From: an uncultured Pelagibacteraceae bacterium
GTDB taxonomy: Bacteria; Pseudomonadota; Alphaproteobacteria; Pelagibacterales; Pelagibacteraceae
DNA: 52,271 nt
Direction of reading: 5' to 3'
Assembly (NCBI GenBank): GCA_902521075.1
Contig: CABYQM010000007.1
Span: 1-52,271, forward strand
A model generated the notes under the pieces. The model made no database searches, had not been told where the DNA came from, and saw only the letters and a list, made by a program, of their open reading frames with translations. A program made the translations under genes and the position numbers. Below are positions 39,918 to 47,830 of the stretch, one piece after another; positions within the stretch are counted from its first letter, which is position 1; each line of letters opens with the position of its first letter.

Positions 39918-40337
39918 ATGAAATATTTACACACAATGATCAGAATTTCTAATATTCAGGAGTCGTTAAAATTTTTTTGTGATGGACTGGGTTTAAAAGA
40001 GACAAAAAGAATGGAAAATGAAAAAGGAAGATATACATTAATTTTTTTAGCTGCACCAAACGACAATAATGCAGAAATTGAACTAACTTATAATTGGGAC
40101 GGTGACAATTTAGGAGAGGGATCTAGAAATTTTGGTCACTTAGCTTATAGAGTTAAAAATATATACGAAATATGTCAAAGACTAATGGATATGGGTTATA
40201 CAATTAATAGACCACCTAGAGATGGTCATATGGCATTTGTGAAATCACCAGATAAAATATCAATTGAAATACTTCAGGAGGGAAATCTTCCTCCGAAAGA
40301 GCCCTGGTCATCAATGGAAAATATTGGAACTTGGTAA
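39918..40337 (+). CDS. gloA: Lactoylglutathione lyase (glyoxalase I)
   Basis: The 139-residue VOC-fold metalloenzyme detoxifies methylglyoxal-glutathione hemithioacetal. The metal ligands sit in the usual places: H5 (MKYLHTMIRI), the Glu in AEIELTYNWD, the His in FGHLAYRV and the Glu in ISIEILQEG. The length is typical of bacterial GloA. It lies 20 bases after guaA, with two bases before the convergent terC stop. It may belong with the glutathione-dependent functions elsewhere in the window. Confidence 0.92.
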   Translation: MKYLHTMIRISNIQESLKFFCDGLGLKETKRMENEKGRYTLIFLAAPNDNNAEIELTYNWDGDNLGEGSRNFGHLAYRVKNIYEICQRLMDMGYTINRPPRDGHMAFVKSPDKISIEILQEGNLPPKEPWSSMENIGTW

Positions 40338-40339
40338 TA

Positions 40340-40951
40340 TTAGAAATATTTTATATATTTTTCATTAATATTTAAAATTTCTAAATCGACTAATCCACCT
40401 ATTACTAATTGAATAGCAACCAATAATATAAAGCCTAAACCTATATAAGCTATCCATAGATGTTTTTGTATATAATTTGCTAAATAAGTAGCTAAGGCTC
40501 CAGTAAGGACTACTGATAATACTAAGCCAAAAATCATAAAACCAAAATTACCTTTGGCTGCACCCACAACGCCAATGACGTTATCAAAACTAATCGTAAT
40601 ATCTGCAAATAACACTTTGTAAATACTTTTGATAAACGAAGGTTCCATAGATTTCTTTTTAGGAGACTTAATTTTTTGAATTTCAAATAAATCTTTTCTT
40701 AAGTCATTAACAATCCAAATTAAAAGTAATCCACCAAGAATTTTAATGAAGTAAAACTTAAATAAATATGTTGCAAATATTGCAAATATAACTTTGAATA
40801 CTAGCGCTCCAACTACTCCCCAGAATATTATTTTTTTTCTATTTTTTGGGACAAAATTAGCTGCTATTAATCCTATTATTATTGCATTATCTGCCGCAAG
40901 AATAATATCTATAAATATAATTTGCAGTAAAATGAGTGATTGTTCGATCAA
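40340..40951 (-). CDS. TerC-family integral membrane protein (probable Mn export)
   Basis: The 203-residue protein has about seven transmembrane helices and the TerC hallmarks: IILAADNAIIIGL near residue 17 and DITISFDNVIGVVGAAKG near residue 116, both with conserved acidic Asp-Asn pairs. In other bacteria TerC/YkoY proteins export manganese and metallate secreted enzymes. The start is a TTG at 40951 (MIEQSLILLQ), with no in-frame ATG nearby. It diverges from dctP across a 112-base region. Confidence 0.85.
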   Translation of the reverse strand: MIEQSLILLQIIFIDIILAADNAIIIGLIAANFVPKNRKKIIFWGVVGALVFKVIFAIFATYLFKFYFIKILGGLLLIWIVNDLRKDLFEIQKIKSPKKKSMEPSFIKSIYKVLFADITISFDNVIGVVGAAKGNFGFMIFGLVLSVVLTGALATYLANYIQKHLWIAYIGLGFILLVAIQLVIGGLVDLEILNINEKYIKYF

Positions 40952-41063
40952 GATGTTATTATAATAGTAATTATTTATTATTTTTCAATAAAACATCAAA
41001 AATTTTTATTGATTTAAGTTTTAATACATAATGAGATATGTTTTTTAGAAATATGGAGGATTT

Positions 41064-42035
41064 ATGAAACTTTTCAAAATTTTGCTCTCTGTTTTATTTT
41101 CTGTTCTTTTAACTGCTAATGCTTTTGCCGCAGAAAAATGGGATATGGCACTAGCATATGGTGCAAGCAACTTCCATTCTGCTAATGCAGCTGAATTTGC
41201 TAAAAATGTTTCAGAAAAAAGTGGGGGGAAATTAACAATTGTAACACACCCAGGTGGATCTCTATTTAAAGGTGGAGAGATATTTAGAGCTGTTAGAACT
41301 GGACAAGCTCAAATTGGTGAGAGATTTATGTCGGCTCTAGGTAAAGAGGATCCGTTATTAGAGATTGATTCACAACCATTTCTTGCGACATCTTATGATG
41401 ATGCTATGAAACTTTATCAAGCATCTAAGCCTGCAATAATTAAAGGTCTAGATCAAAAAGGTCTTGTATTTTTATATGCTGTACCATGGCCTGCGCAAGG
41501 TCTTTATAGTAAAAAGGAAATTAATAGTGTTGCCGATTTAAAAGGTTTAAAATTTAGAGCATATAATTCTGCAACTATTAGAATGGCCGAGTTGACAGGT
41601 ATGGCTCCTACAAAAATAGAAGCAGCTGAAATAAGCCAAGCATTCTCAACTGGTGCGGTTGAAAGTATGATTACTTCACCAACTACTGGTAAGAACAGTA
41701 AAATTTGGGAAAATGGAGTAAAGTATTTTTATGATATTGCAGCTTGGTTTCCAAAAAATATGATTGTAGCTCACAGAGGTTCTTGGAATAAATTAGATAA
41801 AGCTACACAAAAAATGATTATGGAAGAGGCAGCAATTGCTGAGAAAAAAGGTTGGGCACTTTCAAAAAAAGGAAATGTTGCTGATAAAAAAGCTTTAGCT
41901 GATGCTGGAATGAAAGTAGGCAAAGTAAATTCAGCCCTTGAAAGTCATTTCAAAAAAGTTGGTGCTACAATGGCAGAAGAATGGAAGAAAAAAGCTGGCG
42001 ATAGAGGTGCTAGTGTTCTTGCTGCTTATAATTAA
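41064..42035 (+). CDS. dctP: TRAP transporter substrate-binding protein DctP
   Basis: The 323-residue periplasmic protein has a signal peptide (about 1-22, ending NAFA). Its TRAP DctP family pattern includes WDMALAYGASNFHSANAAEFAKNV, RTGQAQIGE, LKGLKFRAYNSATIRMAELTGMAPTKIEAAEISQA and the FYDIAAWFPKNMIVAH ligand-pocket region. It captures an organic acid or related solute and delivers it to DctQM. The ligand cannot be read from sequence; the nearby pxp genes make an oxo-acid possible. A strong GGAGGA ribosome site (41055-41060) precedes the ATG. A hairpin separates it from dctQ. Confidence 0.93.
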   Translation: MKLFKILLSVLFSVLLTANAFAAEKWDMALAYGASNFHSANAAEFAKNVSEKSGGKLTIVTHPGGSLFKGGEIFRAVRTGQAQIGERFMSALGKEDPLLEIDSQPFLATSYDDAMKLYQASKPAIIKGLDQKGLVFLYAVPWPAQGLYSKKEINSVADLKGLKFRAYNSATIRMAELTGMAPTKIEAAEISQAFSTGAVESMITSPTTGKNSKIWENGVKYFYDIAAWFPKNMIVAHRGSWNKLDKATQKMIMEEAAIAEKKGWALSKKGNVADKKALADAGMKVGKVNSALESHFKKVGATMAEEWKKKAGDRGASVLAAYN

Positions 42036-42047
42036 ATCATTATAATT

Positions 42048-42074
42048 AAAAAGGCCGTATTGAACGGCCTTTTT
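42048..42074 (+). terminator. Hairpin terminator/attenuator between dctP and dctQ
   Basis: AAAAAGGCCGT (42048-42058) pairs perfectly with ACGGCCTTTTT (42064-42074) over 11 bp around a five-base loop (ATTGA); the T run is part of the 3' arm. The dctQ ATG comes two bases later (42077), with no separate ribosome site. As a partial terminator or 3'-end stabiliser it would let dctP be expressed far above dctQM. Confidence 0.85.
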
Positions 42075-42076
42075 AT

Positions 42077-42568
42077 ATGTTTACTAAAGTCAATAAATTT
42101 TTAAATAATCTTTATAGTTACTCAGGCTATATTGCTGCATTCTTTCTTATTTTGGTTGCAGTTTTTATTTTAATTGGGATTTCATCAAGAATATTTGGTT
42201 TTTATATAAGAGGCCTAGCTGAATATTCTGGATATTGTATGGCTGCCTCATCTTTTTTTGCTTTATCTTATACTTTTGTAGAAGGTGGTCACATTAGAAT
42301 TACTTTATTTTTAGAAAAAGCTACTGGGATTAAAAAGAGATTTTTGGAATTATGGAGTTTGATAGTTGCAACTATTTTTTCTGGTTATTTAGCTTTTTAT
42401 TTTTTAAAAATGCTAAAAATATCTTATGAATTTCAAGAGAGAAGTGAAGGAGCTGACGAAATTTTAATTTGGATACCACAAACTAGTGTTGCTTTAGGAT
42501 CACTAATATTTTTCATATGTGTATCTCATCAATTAGTTTTGAAAATACAAACAAAAAAAAATGACTGA
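42077..42568 (+). CDS. dctQ: TRAP transporter small permease DctQ
   Basis: The 163-residue protein has four predicted transmembrane helices and the DctQ core GLAEYSGYCMAASSFFALSYTFVEGGHIRITLFLE, the most conserved stretch of the family. It forms the permease with DctM and docks DctP. Its start lies two bases after the T run of the hairpin, so its translation probably depends on read-through or coupling. It overlaps dctM by eight bases. Confidence 0.92.
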   Translation: MFTKVNKFLNNLYSYSGYIAAFFLILVAVFILIGISSRIFGFYIRGLAEYSGYCMAASSFFALSYTFVEGGHIRITLFLEKATGIKKRFLELWSLIVATIFSGYLAFYFLKMLKISYEFQERSEGADEILIWIPQTSVALGSLIFFICVSHQLVLKIQTKKND

Positions 42569-43871
42569 AATTTTACTTACTATATTTTTCATAAGTGTTC
42601 TCTTGATATTTTTAGGCTCGGGAATTTGGGTTGCTATAAGTATGGTTGGAGTTTCATCAATAGGAATGATGCTGTTCACCACAAGACCAGTTGGTGATGC
42701 GATGGCAACAACAATTTGGGGAGCTTCATCTTCATGGACTTTAACTGCACTTCCTTTATTTGTTTGGATGGGTGAAATTTTATTTCGGACGAAGTTATCT
42801 GAAAATTTATTTGAAGGATTATCCCCATGGATGCAGAAACTGCCCGGTGGCTTAGTGCATGTTAATGTAGTTGGATGTGCTTTATTTGCAGCTATTTCAG
42901 GATCTTCTGCAGCAACTGTAGCCACAGTAGGAAAAATGTCTATTCCAGAACTAAGAAAAAGAAAATATCCAGAAAGTATTCTGCTTGGAAGTTTAGCTGG
43001 TTCAGGAACGCTGGGTCTTCTAATTCCACCTTCAATTATTTTAATTATTTATGGTGTGACTGTCCAAGAGTCGATAGCAAAACTATTTATTGCAGGAATT
43101 GTACCAGGAATAATGATTGCTTTGATTTTTATGACATATGTAATGATTTGGTCGTTAATAAATAAAAAATCCATGCCTACTTTTAAACAAGACTTCTCAC
43201 TTATGGAAAAGGTAAGGAAATCAGGAAAACTGATACCTGTAATATTATTAATAGTTTCAGTTATTGGCTCAATTTATACTGGTATAGCAACCGCAACCGA
43301 AGCAGCTTCATTGGGTGTAGTAGGTGCATTAATTTTATCATACTTTCAAAAGAGTTTGTCTTTAAGAACATTTAAAGAGTCTCTCTTGGGTGCTACTAAA
43401 ACTTCTTGCATGATAGCTTTTATATTAGCTGGAGCCACTTTTTTATCTTTGGCAATGGGTTTTACAGGATTGCCAAGAAATCTTGCTCTATGGATTGAAG
43501 GAATGGAACTTTCTCCATATGTTTTAATTTTTGTTTTAATGATCTTTTATATAATTCTTGGAATGTTTCTTGATGGTATCTCTGCTGTAGTTTTAACAAT
43601 GGCTATAATTGAACCAATGATTAGACAAGCAGGTTTTGACATGATTTGGTTTGGTATTTTTCTAGTTATTGTTGTCGAAATGGCTCAGATCACGCCGCCG
43701 GTTGGTTTTAATCTTTTCGTTCTTCAGGGTATGGCTAATAAAGATATGGGTTATATAGCAAGAAGTGCGTTTCCACTCTTCTTGCTAATGATTTTTGCTG
43801 TTATTTTGGTTGTGATATTTCCAGAAATTGCTCTTTGGATGCCTGAGCAAATGATAAAAAATATAAACTAG
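42561..43871 (+). CDS. dctM: TRAP transporter large permease DctM
   Basis: The 436-residue protein has about 12 transmembrane helices. Family hallmarks are GDAMATTIWGASSSWTLTALPLFVWMGEIL near the start, GSLAGSGTLGLLIPPSIILIIYG and MAQITPPVGFNLFVLQGMA near the end. It is the Na+-driven translocation subunit of the TRAP system. It overlaps the 3' end of the convergent TPR gene by four bases. Confidence 0.95.
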   Translation: MTEILLTIFFISVLLIFLGSGIWVAISMVGVSSIGMMLFTTRPVGDAMATTIWGASSSWTLTALPLFVWMGEILFRTKLSENLFEGLSPWMQKLPGGLVHVNVVGCALFAAISGSSAATVATVGKMSIPELRKRKYPESILLGSLAGSGTLGLLIPPSIILIIYGVTVQESIAKLFIAGIVPGIMIALIFMTYVMIWSLINKKSMPTFKQDFSLMEKVRKSGKLIPVILLIVSVIGSIYTGIATATEAASLGVVGALILSYFQKSLSLRTFKESLLGATKTSCMIAFILAGATFLSLAMGFTGLPRNLALWIEGMELSPYVLIFVLMIFYIILGMFLDGISAVVLTMAIIEPMIRQAGFDMIWFGIFLVIVVEMAQITPPVGFNLFVLQGMANKDMGYIARSAFPLFLLMIFAVILVVIFPEIALWMPEQMIKNIN

Positions 43872-44356
43872 TATTTTGATTTTTTAGACCCGTCAATAAC
43901 ACCTTTCAGCTGATTGTATTCTTTACAATTACATTTCTCAAGAATACTCAATCTTTCTTTTGCTAAATCCATTCTATTTGTTGCAACATATAACTCACCA
44001 AGATATTCGTTAATTCCTATATGGCTTGGTTCAATTGCTAGACCTTGAAGATAATATTTTTCTCCATTTTCAAAATCACCAATTTTTCTAGTAGCAAATC
44101 CAAGATAATTTAAGGTATCTGCTTTATTAGGTTTCTTTTTATTAGATTTTACCAAAAACTTTATAGCTCGCTCGTATCTTTTAATTGCTTTTTCGGTCTT
44201 CCCTTTTTTTTCTAATTTTTTTGCAATTTTTATCTGCTCCACAGCTTTATCATATAAAGTTTTTTTTGAGCCTGAATCACTTGAACCAGCAGCAAAAGAC
44301 GTTCCTGCAAAAAAAGCTAAAAGTAAAATTGAAAAAAGTATTTTTTTTATGATCAT
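43868..44356 (-). CDS. Secreted TPR-repeat protein
   Basis: The 162-residue protein has a signal peptide (about 1-22, ending SFAAG) and a Gly/Ser linker. About three TPR repeats follow (AVEQIKIAKKLEKKGKTEKAIKRYERAIKFL, ADTLNYLGFATRKIGDFENGEKYYLQGLAIE, GINEYLGELYVATNRMDLAKERLSILEKC). A CNC pair lies near the end. It shares a four-base overlap with upstream pxpA, so it is cotranscribed with the oxoprolinase subunit. The role is unknown. It is the second small secreted TPR protein in this window tucked into a metabolic operon. Confidence 0.8.
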   Translation of the reverse strand: MIIKKILFSILLLAFFAGTSFAAGSSDSGSKKTLYDKAVEQIKIAKKLEKKGKTEKAIKRYERAIKFLVKSNKKKPNKADTLNYLGFATRKIGDFENGEKYYLQGLAIEPSHIGINEYLGELYVATNRMDLAKERLSILEKCNCKEYNQLKGVIDGSKKSKY

Positions 44357-45126
44357 TTAAATTTTCCTAAATTAGTTAGTGTTTTAAGTTCTAAACCATT
44401 ATCTAATAAATTATTTTTTATAGATAAAGCAGTTGCCAAAGAACTAATATTATCGCCATGTATGCACACAGAGTCTATTTCACAAGGTATTTGCTTTCCA
44501 CTGTGACAATTAATGGCCTGGTTCTCAACCATGCTTAAAACGTGGCTTTTTGCTTGCTCTGGATCTGTAATTAGAGCATGAGGCTCTTTTCTAGATACCA
44601 GGTTTCCATTATCATCGTAATTTCTGTCGGCAAAAATTTCACATGCTATTCTCATATTAAATTTCTTTGCCGCTTCCTCCATCTTTGAACCTGTGGGTAC
44701 TAAATAGATTAAATCTTTGTTGAAATTATAAATTGATTTTGCAATGATAGTTGCAAGCTCAATATCTTCGCAAGCCATATTATTTAATGCACCGTGTGGT
44801 TTTATATGGGTAACAATCTCACCATGTTTTTCAGCTATATTTTGCAAAATTTCATACTGATCAATTAATAATTTATTTATTTCATCTGAAGATAAATTTA
44901 GTCTTTTACGTCCAAAGTTTTCAGGATCATTAAATGATGGATGTGCTCCTATGCTAACACCATTTTTCTTACAAATTTTTACAACATGGTTCATGCTATC
45001 TTCATCACCAGCATGATAACCACAAGCAACATTAGCTGAATTGACAATTTCTAGTAATTTTGGATCATTTTCATCTGAATGATGCTTTGATTTTTCACCT
45101 AAATCACAATTGATATTAATTTCCAT
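44353..45126 (-). CDS. pxpA: 5-oxoprolinase subunit PxpA (LamB/YcsF family)
   Basis: The 257-residue protein is a standard PxpA, with INCDLGE at the N-terminus, NVACGYHAGDEDSM, IGAHPSFNDPENFGRK, HIKPHGALNNMA, EIFADRNYDDNGNLVSR and CIHGDN. With PxpB and PxpC it hydrolyses 5-oxoproline (pyroglutamate) to glutamate with ATP. It is transcribed away from pxpBC, with 27 bases between the two start codons, so the three subunits come from a divergent pair of promoters rather than one operon. The downstream partner is the TPR protein. Confidence 0.93.
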   Translation of the reverse strand: MEININCDLGEKSKHHSDENDPKLLEIVNSANVACGYHAGDEDSMNHVVKICKKNGVSIGAHPSFNDPENFGRKRLNLSSDEINKLLIDQYEILQNIAEKHGEIVTHIKPHGALNNMACEDIELATIIAKSIYNFNKDLIYLVPTGSKMEEAAKKFNMRIACEIFADRNYDDNGNLVSRKEPHALITDPEQAKSHVLSMVENQAINCHSGKQIPCEIDSVCIHGDNISSLATALSIKNNLLDNGLELKTLTNLGKFK

Positions 45127-45153
45127 ACTAATAAATCATAAGTATAACATGGT

Positions 45154-45828
45154 ATGATAAAAAATATATTAAATCTTGGTGACGCAGCTTTGTACTGCGA
45201 CTTTGGAAATGATGTAAATCAAGAAATTAATTCAAATGTTATCAAATATTTCTACCATATAAAAAATTTAAATTTAAAAGGTATTACAAATTTAACTCCA
45301 TCGTATAATAAATTAATAATTTCATATGATTTAAATATACATTCTTTTTTATCTTTAAAAAAAAAAATTGAGAATATAGAGATTAAAGAAAACAAAAAAT
45401 TAGAGAAAAACTTAATCAAAATACCGGTATGTTGTGATAATGACTTTGCATTAGATATTAAAAGAGTTGAAAACAAATTAAAATTAAAATCAGAAATAAT
45501 CCTCGAAAAATTTTTTAGTAAAAATTATTTTTGTTATATGACAGGATTTGTTGCTGGTATGCCTTTTCTTGGTGATCTTGACCAGGATATGAGATTAAAA
45601 AGATTAGAAACACCAAGAGTTAAAGTTCCAAAAGGTTCAGTTGGAATAACGGAACAATTTTGCAACATATACACTTTTGAAACACCTGGGGGATGGAATA
45701 TTTTGGGAAATACACCACAAAATATTTTTGACACATCTAATCAATCAAACCCTAATCTTGTTAATCCAGGTGATACAATAAAATTTTATAGAATAACTTT
45801 AGATCAATATAATGAAATCAAAAGATAG
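45154..45828 (+). CDS. pxpB: 5-oxoprolinase subunit PxpB (KipI family)
   Basis: The 224-residue protein has the PxpB/KipI core GFVAGMPFLGDLD, TPRVKVPKGSVGI, ETPGGWNILGNTP and LVNPGDTIKF. PxpB and PxpC form the second half of the ATP-dependent 5-oxoprolinase; the old KipI name reflects a Bacillus kinase-inhibitor role not expected here. The N-terminal 80 residues are Lys/Asn-rich and diverged. It overlaps pxpC by 17 bases. Confidence 0.92.
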   Translation: MIKNILNLGDAALYCDFGNDVNQEINSNVIKYFYHIKNLNLKGITNLTPSYNKLIISYDLNIHSFLSLKKKIENIEIKENKKLEKNLIKIPVCCDNDFALDIKRVENKLKLKSEIILEKFFSKNYFCYMTGFVAGMPFLGDLDQDMRLKRLETPRVKVPKGSVGITEQFCNIYTFETPGGWNILGNTPQNIFDTSNQSNPNLVNPGDTIKFYRITLDQYNEIKR

Positions 45829-46768
45829 AAACTACTTTAAAATTTTAAGAGCTGGTATCAACACCACATATCAAGACTTAGGAAGAAATAATTTATACCA
45901 TATTGGTATTCCTTTTAGCGGAGCGATGGATAAAAGAAATTTTCAATTGTTAAACTCACTTTTACAAAATGATTATAATTCACCTGTGATAGAATTTGCT
46001 TATCAAGGCCCGCATTTGAAGTATTCTGGAAAAGATATTTTTTTTTGTATTTCTGGAAATGTATCATTTAAAATTATAACAAAAGAGGGTGTTATTGATG
46101 GTAATTCCTACCAATGTTATTTGTTAAAAAATGGTGATGAAGTTGATATCCGTTCAACCAACAAGTCTGTTTATGGATATTTTTCGATTAATGGAACTTT
46201 TGGTGTTGATTATTATTGGGGAAGCTGTTCAATAAATACACAAGCTCAAATTGGACCAAATAACGGGAATAAATTTTCTAAAGATTTAGAAATTGAAATA
46301 ATTGATATTAATAATTCTTTTAACAAAAGAAAACTTGATTACTTAGGTAGCACTATTGAAAATATAAGGGTCATTAAAGGCACAAACTATGATTATTTTT
46401 CTGAGTCTTCACAAAATAAATTCTTTAAAGAAAGTTTTAAAATTACAAAACTTTCAGACAGGATGGGTATGAGATTAGAAGGTCCAAAAATTGAAAATAT
46501 AGTTGATCCTAATATAAAATCTGAAGGTTTGGTAAAAGGTGTAATTCAAATAACATCTGCTGGAGATCCAATAATTATGTTATCAGATCATGGGACTATT
46601 GGTGGATATCCGAAGATTGCAACTGTCATATCTGCTGACTATGATCGACTGGTACAATTAACACCAGGATCTAATATTAAATTTAAAGATGTAAGCTTAG
46701 AGGATGCTGAAACATTATATAAACTTTATCAGATGGAGACTAATAATCTTATTTCTCAAATTAAATGA
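45812..46768 (+). CDS. pxpC: 5-oxoprolinase subunit PxpC (KipA/biotin-dependent carboxylase-like fold)
   Basis: The 318-residue protein shows the PxpC pattern: RAGINTTYQDLGRNNLYHIGIPFSGAMDKRNF, FAYQGPHLKYSG, KLSDRMGMRLEGP, SEGLVKGVIQITSAGDPIIMLSDHGTIGGYPKIATVI and PGSNIKF. Together with PxpB it provides the ATP-using half of oxoprolinase. It overlaps pxpB upstream by 17 bases and the EamA permease downstream by four, so pxpB, pxpC and the permease form one operon. Confidence 0.93.
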   Translation: MKSKDRNYFKILRAGINTTYQDLGRNNLYHIGIPFSGAMDKRNFQLLNSLLQNDYNSPVIEFAYQGPHLKYSGKDIFFCISGNVSFKIITKEGVIDGNSYQCYLLKNGDEVDIRSTNKSVYGYFSINGTFGVDYYWGSCSINTQAQIGPNNGNKFSKDLEIEIIDINNSFNKRKLDYLGSTIENIRVIKGTNYDYFSESSQNKFFKESFKITKLSDRMGMRLEGPKIENIVDPNIKSEGLVKGVIQITSAGDPIIMLSDHGTIGGYPKIATVISADYDRLVQLTPGSNIKFKDVSLEDAETLYKLYQMETNNLISQIK

Positions 46769-47637
46769 ATTTAATTATAAAATTACCAGGGCCGCTTTTG
46801 ATTTTTTTTGGAGCTTTCAGTTTAAGTTTTGGAGGGTTAATAGTCAAATCTTTCGAAGGTTCCACTCTATGGCAGATTCTATTTTGGAGATCAGTTTTTT
46901 TTATAATTGTAGTACTGATCTTTCTAATTATTAGTTATAAGCAAGATTTTATTTCAGCATTTTATAAATCTGGAATCCCTGGTCTTATTGGAGGCATTAT
47001 ACTTGCGTGTGGCTTTAGTGGTTATGTTTTTGCAATGTATAATACTACTGTAGCAAATACTAATTTTATAATTCAAACCCAAACATTATTTTTAGCAATC
47101 TTTGGATATATCTTTTTAAAAGAAAAAATAAACTTAATAACATTAACTTCTATAGTTTTAGCAATTTCAGGAATAATTTTGATGGTTGGAAGCTCATTAA
47201 CAGTTGGACAAATGAGTGGAAATATTGCTGCTTTTATTATGCCAATATCATTCGCAACATTAATTTTAATAGTTAGAAAATTTCCGAATGTAGATATGGT
47301 TCCATTACAATTTATTGCAGGCGTTATTGCTTTGATTATTGGATATTTTATGTCTAAAACGATCTTTATATCTTTAAATGACATTTTTTTGGGATTTTTA
47401 GCTGGTTTTTTCCAACTTGGTTTTGGTTTTATTTTTATTACAATCGGTGCAAGATCTACACCTTCAGCCTTAGTTGGAGTCATAATGTTATCAGAGGCAG
47501 TTTTAGGACCTTTTTGGGCGTGGATGTTTATAAATGAAAATCCTCCAACCAGCGTTTTAATTGGTGGTTTAATAGTGATATTTGCAGTTTTAATACAATT
47601 TCTTTCACTTATGAAAAAAAAAAGTGCAACAAATTAG
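46765..47637 (+). CDS. EamA/DMT-family transporter
   Basis: The 290-residue protein has ten predicted transmembrane helices in two EamA repeats (about residues 5-135 and 145-285). A glycine-rich second half (FQLGFGFIFITIGARSTPSALVGVIMLSEAVLGPFWAWMFINENPP) is typical of the drug/metabolite transporter superfamily. The substrate is unknown. The four-base overlap with pxpC makes an amino-acid or oxoproline-related substrate plausible but unproven. Confidence 0.88.
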   Translation: MNLIIKLPGPLLIFFGAFSLSFGGLIVKSFEGSTLWQILFWRSVFFIIVVLIFLIISYKQDFISAFYKSGIPGLIGGIILACGFSGYVFAMYNTTVANTNFIIQTQTLFLAIFGYIFLKEKINLITLTSIVLAISGIILMVGSSLTVGQMSGNIAAFIMPISFATLILIVRKFPNVDMVPLQFIAGVIALIIGYFMSKTIFISLNDIFLGFLAGFFQLGFGFIFITIGARSTPSALVGVIMLSEAVLGPFWAWMFINENPPTSVLIGGLIVIFAVLIQFLSLMKKKSATN

Positions 47638-47674
47638 AGCTATAAATTTATACTAGTTATGTTATAAGAATTTA

Positions 47675-47830
47675 TACGGGAGAGACTACTTTTGTAGCGC
47701 CGAAGGAGCAACCACCCCGGAAACTCTCAGGCAAATGGACCGTACATATTAACTCTGGAAAGAGAATTATTCTCGCCGAAGGAGCAAATCTCTCAGGCAA
47801 AAAGACAGAGGGGGCATAAAGAGTTAATAT
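47675..47830 (+). promoter_or_regulatory. Tandem glycine riboswitch controlling gcvTHP
   Basis: Two glycine aptamers lie in tandem. Aptamer 1 (47675-47744) has a TACGG:CCGTA P1, and aptamer 2 (47753-47810) has a CTCTG:CAGAG P1. Both contain the conserved GCCGAAGGAGCAA and CTCTCAGGCAAA core elements (first copy near 47699-47735, second near 47775-47802). The expression platform is visible: ATATTAACTC (47746-47755) is the exact reverse complement of GAGTTAATAT (47821-47830), which contains the first two bases of the gcvT ATG. That helix competes with P1 of aptamer 2 for CTC, so glycine binding should free the start codon. Class and position are near certain; the ON mechanism is inferred. Confidence 0.95.

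Noticed and set aside
42533..42925. 130-codon minus-strand frame inside dctM
   Set aside because: It is antisense to a clear TRAP permease with full-length family motifs; no protein family recognised.
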